Part shown: one piece after another, positions 57,657 to 64,000 of the stretch
Numbering within the stretch: the first letter of the stretch is position 1
Layout: each line of letters begins with the position of its first letter
Assembly (NCBI GenBank): GCA_030248215.1
Contig: JASANG010002869.1
Span: 62,001 to 126,000, forward strand
DNA: 64,000 nt
Reading direction: 5' to 3'
Source: Enoplolaimus lenunculus
Taxonomy: Eukaryota > Nematoda > Enoplea > Enoplida > Thoracostomopsidae
Translations under genes and position numbers: made by a program
Notes under the pieces: model-generated
What the model was told of the DNA's origin: nothing
The model's database searches: none
Seen by the model: only the letters and a program-made list of their open reading frames with translations

Positions 57657-58721
57657 CCTGGATTTTGACTAGTCATGCCACTACACTCGGAATTACCACC
57701 AAAGACACCTAAAACTACAACTAAAAACAAAACTAATCATTTAACCAATAATATTGCAACAAAAAGCTCTGATTTTACTTTTTTATCCAATCAAAATTCA
57801 GTTTGCATTCAAGTAGTTGTTTCGGATTTATTGTAAACATTTGGCATTTGGTATAGCGAAGCTGTCCAATTGGTTAATACAAATACAGGATAACGAGCTT
57901 AACATCTGTCCAGAAATACTTTATTTGACGCGTATTTGACGCTGTAACAATTGTTGAATCGACGTTACGTTATTACAATTATCAGTTCGACAGAAACAAC
58001 GAAATTTCACTGTTGGTTCTTTTTCGATAGAGTATCGCTAAAAATAGGTAATACCAAAATTTTTGCAAATTTCTAGCGAAAACTGAACCGATTTTGTACA
58101 TAATTGCCTATTATTTTAGGCGAATCTACGACGATTCTTCGCTCAACAGTATCCAAAAACTTGTAAATAAATACAAGCATAATTGTAAGCGTAATACTAA
58201 ACCTAAACGTAAGCCTATACACAATGATGGGTGATAAATTGTCGAGTCAGCGAAAGATTGGATTACAAGTTGTTGGTCGACGAGTTGTTGGGCGACGAAT
58301 TGTCGCGTGATGCCATGGCTTAAACTTAAGTTTAGCCTTCGCGAAGCGACGAAAGCGCGACAAAAACCAATCTTCCACAGTTTTTGCGATGTTTTGTCGC
58401 TGATTTGCGATTGACTTATTGAGATTATAGTAAAAAGTTGTTTTCATTTTTTTCGTTTTTCCACCCCCTCGGAAACAAATGGAAAAAACGGCAAAAAAAC
58501 GTTTTTCCGATGGTTTTCCCGGTTCCCAATCCTGCCTTAGCAAGTACATATTCTACAATGGTTGCTGTAGCATTTATCGTCAGTTGGCCGTTAGGTCTTG
58601 CAGATTAACAAACAGTGAACGGTTTTGTTTTGAATATATATCATTCTTAATACTTGAATTAATCTACTTTTAAGTAGATTTTGAAAGCAACTGTTGACAG
58701 TTTGTTTAAAAATGCTAGTCA

Positions 58722-58915
58722 ACCGGCTTTGTGCAATGCGCAAAAGTTAGCGAATATACAACAATGTGCATGTAAATTTTGTGTTCACAGATTAAATCAC
58801 GTTTGTGTTGTAAAGAAAACATTATAAACGAAATTAATTGCTGGAAAGTTGCCCAAAATACGTATGTGACGCATTCCAGCTTTAATAATATAGACGGTAT
58901 ACATTCAACTGGTGA
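58722..58915 (+). repeat. Family L repeat
   Basis: Begins CAACCGGCTTTGTGCAATGC and ends near TTCCAGCTTTAATAATATAG. Uninterrupted copy of the repeats at 15765 and 45446. Confidence 0.65.
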
Positions 58916-58924
58916 TAAGAGCAA

Positions 58925-59339
58925 TGGCGGATCCATGGGGGGCCCGGGCCCCCCCAACAGCATCTCGACAAAAATTATATAGTGTCAATTGCTGTTCTAC
59001 GCTGTTTATTTCTCTGTTTTATACACAATAGTATAAGCACACTTTAAAGTTTCGAACTCACCTTTATTTGGCCCTGGAGTCATTTATGCGCTGCAATTAG
59101 GGATAATAGATATTTTATTTATGGACTCTATCAAGGGTTTAAGAACTCTGCCCGCTTACAGACTCTATCAAGGGTTTAAGAACTCTGCCGCTTACGGACT
59201 CTTATTAGGGATACGGACTCCTGTTAATTGGGACTCAAAATGGGGACCCTCCTCTTATTTGGGTCACTACAGTATGGGTCAAAAATAAGTTTACCTGTGA
59301 AATTTTGGGTCCTCCATTTTGAGATCCTGGATCCGCCAC
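58925..59339. mobile_element. Family G element with nested family H fragment
   Basis: TGGCGGATCCATGGGGGGCC at the left and GAGATCCTGGATCCGCCA at the right are inverted. A family H part (about 59040-59275; GGACTCCTGTTAATTGGGAC to TTTGGGTCACTACAG) lies inside. It ends 44 bp from the donor of the small secreted gene. Confidence 0.55.
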
Positions 59340-59382
59340 TGGATAAGAGCTAGAAACATTTAGAGAATACAACTGCACTTAC

Positions 59383-60046
59383 TTCAAGAACACAAAACGA
59401 TAACAACTGATACATGTCAGCCGCTGGTCCATTATTGATCTCTTCGAACAGCGTCTCGTACTGCATCGTATCTTCTTTGTTCCGTATTGGCGTCCGGTGA
59501 TCAACGTGATTGAAATTAGTCGGATTCGACGAAACCGTTTGACAATACGGACAATTTTCACACGCGATCGACTCCGACGAGATAAATTTCAAAAATCGGT
59601 ACACATTTGGGTTTGAAACCTGTATAAAAATCAATGTCTTAATTACACTTGTAAAGTTTTGTAACAGCGAGAACGCGCAGCTGCACATATCGACAAGGAC
59701 ATCACAGAATTAAGCCCTTTCTTTGGTAAAAGTTTCATGTTTCACTCCTAAGACCAATCGTTATTCGATTGCCCTGAGTTTAACGACATGTTTTTCAGAA
59801 AGTTTAGCCATGCTCTCAACCTAAAATTTTCCAAATATCCTTCGATTTTGAAATTTTTGCATGTTTGAGCTTCTCATGATTGCTTGTGATCATTCCACAC
59901 TAAAATCTGAATTTTCAAATATCTTCAATACGAACCTGGTGATCTTGAATACATTGCAGTGCGAACACATTATGTGTCGTCCGGTACGCGGTTAACATTA
60001 CTGTTAAGCCGCAAATTGCAACCAAGCGACCATACTTTTGAGTCAT
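59383..60046 (-). CDS. Small secreted cysteine-containing protein, 3' end not found
   Basis: Two exons, 60046-59936 (37 codons) and 59619-59383 (79 codons), join in phase 0 (DHQ/VSNPN). The second ends at a strong donor (GTAAGTG), also phase 0. The first encodes a signal-peptide-like start with hydrophobic core LVAICGLTVMLTAY and ends FALQCIQDHQ. The second has a CENCPYC cluster and a helical, acidic stretch (YETLFEEINN) before SFCVLE. I do not recognise the family. The disulphide-type cysteine spacing and signal sequence suggest secretion. A possible last exon at 57708-57673 would add a short hydrophobic tail and a TGA, but the evidence for it is only an acceptor-like TAG and phase. The gene is therefore partial here. 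Confidence 0.6.
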
Positions 60047-60175
60047 TTTTTACTCTTTTTAAGTAATTTTATTTAAGTAATTATTAATTGTAATAAAAAA
60101 TTATTTCTTATTAATTTTTATTCTATTTTTCTGAATATTAAACTGTAAGTTAATGATAAGAATTGTGATATTCAG

Positions 60176-60470
60176 TGGCGGATCCACAACTTCCTAGTGG
60201 AAAGATGTACAAGTGGAAAATGTTAAGTATTGGCATATATATGTATATATGTATGTACGTATGTATGTATCGTTAACGAGAAGAACCTCAAAGTAGAGAA
60301 AATGCACTCATTAAAGCGTATGCTACATGAATTTCGGTTTTTTGTTCTTTTTTCTGTATTTTCAAAAATAGCCATAAATGCCATTATAGCTTACATTGGT
60401 TTTAAATCTGAAAAAAATTACACACGGCAGTCGATGGGGGGATTCATCCCCCAATCCTCCCGGATCCATC
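60176..60470. repeat. Family G element, diverged
   Basis: AGTGGCGGATCCACAACTTC at the left and CAATCCTCCCGGATCCATCA at the right. The interior, with a TATATGTATG microsatellite at 60233-60270, differs from the copy at 58925. Confidence 0.45.
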
Positions 60471-60489
60471 ATTGCTTAGTATCTGGGTA

Positions 60490-60739
60490 CACACAAAAAA
60501 TATTTCTGAATTTATTTAGAAAAGTGTTTTCTGTGGCAAATCTAAAAAGTTTTGCTGATATTTAAGACAATTTTTCTTAAAATAACTGGAAAACGTTTAT
60601 TTTCAGACTTTATTTCAAAACGTTTTTTGAAAACATTTCTGTTATAACAGAAATACTTTTCAAGTGTACGTTGCTAATCATATTTCTCAAATGTAAGAAA
60701 TTTTTTCTTAAATATCAGAAATATTATTTTGAGTGTAGT
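60490..60739 (+). repeat. Family E MITE-like element
   Basis: Begins ACACAAAAAATATTTCTGAA and ends CAGAAATATTATTTTGAGTG. Best preserved of the three copies. Confidence 0.75.
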
Positions 60740-60895
60740 AAAGCTTGTATCATAACTTTAGAGATTAGGGCATAAACGCTTGAATGTTTCTGTTTGATTT
60801 TAGAAAGAAACATTTAAATCGGTAGAAACATGAACCAAAACTCTTTATTGCGCACTTAATACCTATTTATACCAGATAGCAAGTAAACAATTCTG

Positions 60896-61160
60896 AAGCC
60901 CTATTCACACGTGCAAGTTTTTGCAGAACAAACTAGCACGTGTAACTTGCATGTGCAAATTTGGACACAGAACAGCTTTGAAGTTCTTGCATCTGCAAAT
61001 TAATCGCATAGAGTTCATGCTATTGGGTTTAATCTGCACCTGTGAACACAGTTGCAAGTCGCTTGAATTACTTGCACCTGCAGTTTGAATGGTGAATCGG
61101 AATTGCAAGTTGCACCTGCGAGTTGTCGCTGCAAAAACTTACAAGTGTGAATGGGGCTTA
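60896..61160. repeat. Family D element, short form
   Basis: GAAGCCCTATTCACACGTGC at the left, AAACTTACAAGTGTGAATGG at the right, inverted. From 61161 to 61734 nothing was recognised except TATATAGATATA microsatellite sequence near 61700. Confidence 0.75.
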
Positions 61161-61734
61161 GTCGACATGCTTGGTTCAGGCCAACCAATCAAAAACTGGA
61201 ACAAAAAATCGTTCAACCAATGATATTGCTACAAATATTTGGTCAAATCAGATTTCGTATGCCGTCAAAAAAGTTGCTCTGGCTGCTTGAAAACCAATGA
61301 GAACCGCAAAATCTCCAACTGGTGATAAAATATGTTTTTAGACTCAAGACTGCAATGTTATAGAATGGCATAATATTTTTTCGATCAACTGCATATTTGT
61401 TTGCAAAATGTTTTCTCCAAAATGACATCCGACTTAAACGAAATCCTGACTACTGCGCAGACATTGATTGTGCGTCTCTTGAGAAAATTTCTAATAGAAA
61501 TCTTTAGAGAAAAGGCTTACAATTTATTAACTTTTCAGAATTTTCATTGAATAAGTTTTTTTCGTTAACCTTCTATTTAAATTAAGCTTTGACGTAAACT
61601 GAGCCAACTAAATTAATATTATCTGTTTCCTGTTATTTTTATCAGAATTGTATAAGTTAGATGAATTCCTTCAGGAAAACCAATCTGAACTTTACAATGA
61701 AGTATATATATAGATATATATAGATATATAAAGG

Positions 61735-62777
61735 TGGCACCGGATATCCGGCTGCGGCTTCGACAATAAATCGACATCCGGTTCCGGTATTTTAACTTGC
61801 GGGTTATTATTTTTAAATAACTTCAAAAAATTTATACCATCATTCGTATTTATACTAAGTACCATCGAACTGACTGACTACTTTTACATATTTTTTCTGT
61901 CACACATGTAATGTAGAATTTTCAATGTGATGAGTAGCAATAACGCTGAAGAATCAGCAGCGCATTTCTATTAATCCCAAGCCTCAGCCTAAATTCAGCG
62001 AAAAAATGGGTCTATAAATAAGTAAGCTAAAATAATAGCTTGTTTCCGAGCCAGGGATGGTCGGCGACCGGAAATGAAAAATCGCGGTCTCGGTCAACCT
62101 TTGATCATTACCGAAAAACACAAAATTTTCAAACGAAAATTATTTCTACAGTCGGTTTCAAACCACCGAGACTCAAAAAAACCGAGACTTGCTGAAAGTC
62201 TGAGACCGAGACTCCCATCTCCTCAAAATGGGGGGGGGGGCAAAATTTTACAGATAATAAACTTATTTTTGATCGACACACAAACCACGAACTATTGTCA
62301 TAAAATTGACTTCTTTACCTTCGTTCAATTGAGATGAATCACAAATAAAACTAACGAATCAACGCACTTTATATCTAAACAAAAGGGTGGCAACATAGGT
62401 TCGCATTTGGAAGCCAATATAAATAAACAGCGTAGACAGCAATTGACACTCTATATAATTTTTGTTGAGATCCTGTTGGGGGGCACGGCCGGGGTGCCCC
62501 CCATGGATCGGCCATTGGCCAAATGAATATTAAAACTGAACGCAACGTTACAAAAACATAGAATAGTATAAAAGGGGTCGATGTTAAAGTGTTAAAAATC
62601 CATCGGTGCGAAATTTTAAACTTTGCCACGTAAACAGTTTGGATATGTCAAGCCACGGAAGGAAAATTTATAATCTGCGATCTGATATCTGAATGTAATC
62701 TAGTATTAAATTTGAATTCATTATCCGACTTCAACTTCGTCTCCGCCAGCTGTTGGTATCCGGTTGCACCCTGATAT
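61735..62777. mobile_element. Family P-type element, about 1.04 kb
   Basis: GGTGGCACCGGATATCCGGC at the left and GTTGGTATCCGGTTGCACCC at the right are inverted. It holds a family G fragment (about 62398-62520; GATCCTGTTGGGGGGCACGG) and a TTAGGC-poor relic near 61975. No transposase was seen. Confidence 0.5.
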
Positions 62778-62822
62778 ATATATATATAAATATATAAATA
62801 TATATATGTATATATATATACG
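62770..62822. repeat. AT microsatellite
   Basis: TATATATATA with AATATATAAATA interruptions. Confidence 0.85.
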
Positions 62823-63402
62823 AGAAATAGCTGACAACCATTGCCTTTGACTTATGAGTGAAATTATGAATAAACACGCAGACAATCCATTGATTCAACG
62901 TTCGTTCAGTTAAACGTTAATAAATTCAAATTCGGCAAATTGTAAACTCAACGCAAAAAAATTACGTTTCAGTCATTTTCAATCGGTTTCCGCTGACGTT
63001 GACTCGAAACCGAGGCGAAACCACGAACTCATATTCTGAGTTGGTACGGAAACAGGGAAAAAATGTTGGCATTTAAGATACAATTGGCAAATTGTTAACG
63101 ATAGTTCAGTAATCATTGCTTAAACAGAAATCAATTTTGGTTGTGGGGTTGAGGGCGTCCACCTGGTCCCTGTCGTAAGAACCGACCCTGGCTTGAAAAT
63201 GGTCACAAACAAAAGCCAGCAAAATTTTAATCTGATTGAAAAACTTTCCAAGCAGCTTAGGCGAACAAAATACTAAAAGGTTAATTTCATTAAATTTAAT
63301 CAAGAAAGTAATTTGAGTTCGTCAAAATGAGTTGAAAATTCTAATACGGCGCTGTGATTTTGGTGACGTTTTACTTCATTGAATACATAAACATTTTCCA
63401 CC
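62823..63402. other. Gene-free stretch
   Basis: No supported exon. A 65-codon open frame on the minus strand (63303-63106) has no recognisable motif and no signal sequence, and I do not call it. Confidence 0.5.
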
Positions 63403-63567
63403 CAGGCCGTAGCCAGCTCGTCTAGCTCGGGTGGGCTAAAATATTTTCAGGAGTGGCATTCAAGGGTTTTCATTGAGTTAGAAGCAAGGTTGAAAACTTT
63501 ATAGGGGGAGCCAAAATTTTTCCAGGGGGGCTAGAGCCCCGCCTTGCCCCCCTCTTGACTACGGGCC
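63403..63567. repeat. Family I short element
   Basis: GGCCGTAGCCAGCTCGTCTA at the left and TTGACTACGGGCCCG at the right, inverted. Contains TTTTTCCAGGGGGGCTAGAG. Confidence 0.65.
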
Positions 63568-63682
63568 CGTTTTCACCGTAACAGATTCTGTTTCTCATTG
63601 CTTGGTTTCTTGTGAAAATGTGTCACCGTTAATCTTAAAAGTGTCTGTTAACCTCTGGCTCTGAGGTTTTTCATCTCCGATT

Positions 63683-63935
63683 GGGCCAATGTAAAGAACA
63701 GGGGCGGAATAGAATTATAAGAATATTCCTAAGCCTAAGCCTAAGCCTAAGCCTAAGCGTAAGAATGAGCATATTCCTAAGCCCAAGCCTAAGAATAGCC
63801 TAAGCGTAATAATGAGCATATTCCTAAGCCTAAACCTATGCCTAAGCATAAGCCAAGCGAAAAAAATAGTCTAAAGCTTAAGCTTACTTTTTTCTAGTCC
63901 CACAGAAAAACGTTCCACCCATGATCTTTCCATGG
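63683..63935 (+). repeat. Family B element (TTAGGC-bearing)
   Basis: Ends GGGCCAATGTAAAGAACAGG and CCCATGATCTTTCCATGG, with three blocks of CCTAAG runs divided by GTAAGAATGAGCATATTCCTA. Confidence 0.85.
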
Positions 63936-64000
63936 TCCTCTGATTGCATCATGCAACGTGGACGTAAACGACACTTAAGTATACGACACAGCGCGACGCA

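Noticed and set aside
58247-58549. 100-codon basic minus-strand frame
   Set aside because: Its 3' part shares GTCGAGTC and GGATTACAAGTTGT words with 44890, so it is probably repeat-derived. No domain was recognised.

Overview
The window is 64 kb of AT-rich animal DNA, most likely from a nematode. Three things point there. A cuticle-type collagen on the minus strand has the nematode layout: short N-terminal membrane anchor, EFK...DEAW block, dibasic site, Gly-X-Y blocks, and a C-terminal cysteine cluster. A haem peroxidase carries an N-terminal ShK-type domain (SKPO/MLT-7-like). The hexamer TTAGGC, the nematode telomere unit, is scattered through many dispersed repeats. Genes are spliced with GT-AG introns of about 0.3 to 3.7 kb. 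No prokaryotic feature was seen. I do not name a species.

Layout. 1-3.9 kb: nested MITE-like repeats. 3.9-11.0 kb (+): a secreted protein with six CCP/Sushi domains, one per phase-1 exon. 11.0-15.1 kb: MITEs and a long minisatellite. 15.1-26.1 kb (-): a ShK-peroxidase gene in at least 12 exons, 5' end not found. 26.1-40.9 kb: repeats only, including a 2.16 kb piggyBac element with a broken transposase. 40.9-44.2 kb (+): a two-exon SLC22-type transporter. 44.2-48.2 kb: repeats. 48.2-55.0 kb (-): the six-exon cuticle collagen, with a GIY-YIG fragment of a Penelope-like element in one intron. 55.0-59.4 kb: repeats. 59.4-60.0 kb (-): two exons of a small secreted cysteine-containing protein I cannot name. 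60.0-64.0 kb: repeats.

Exon models were built by hand from reading frame, splice signals and phase. The CCP, transporter and collagen models close exactly (417, 625 and 377 residues). The peroxidase model has one unresolved phase clash between its first two listed exons.

The non-coding DNA is made largely of short elements with terminal inverted repeats. I call them families A to P. Family A (CACTG...CAGTG ends, about 250 bp) has about 25 copies. Families B and C (about 150-600 bp) carry runs of TTAGGC-like hexamers between two different sets of ends. Families D to P are rarer. Several are nested, so relative ages can be read. Repeats also touch the genes: a family A pair sits on a peroxidase splice acceptor, a 27-bp tandem array multiplies a peroxidase splice donor in frame, and a family D copy ends 22 bp before transporter exon 2.

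The peroxidase and the collagen would both act in the extracellular cuticle, since ShK-peroxidases are known to act in nematode cuticle cross-linking. That these two genes work together is inference from family knowledge, not from the sequence.
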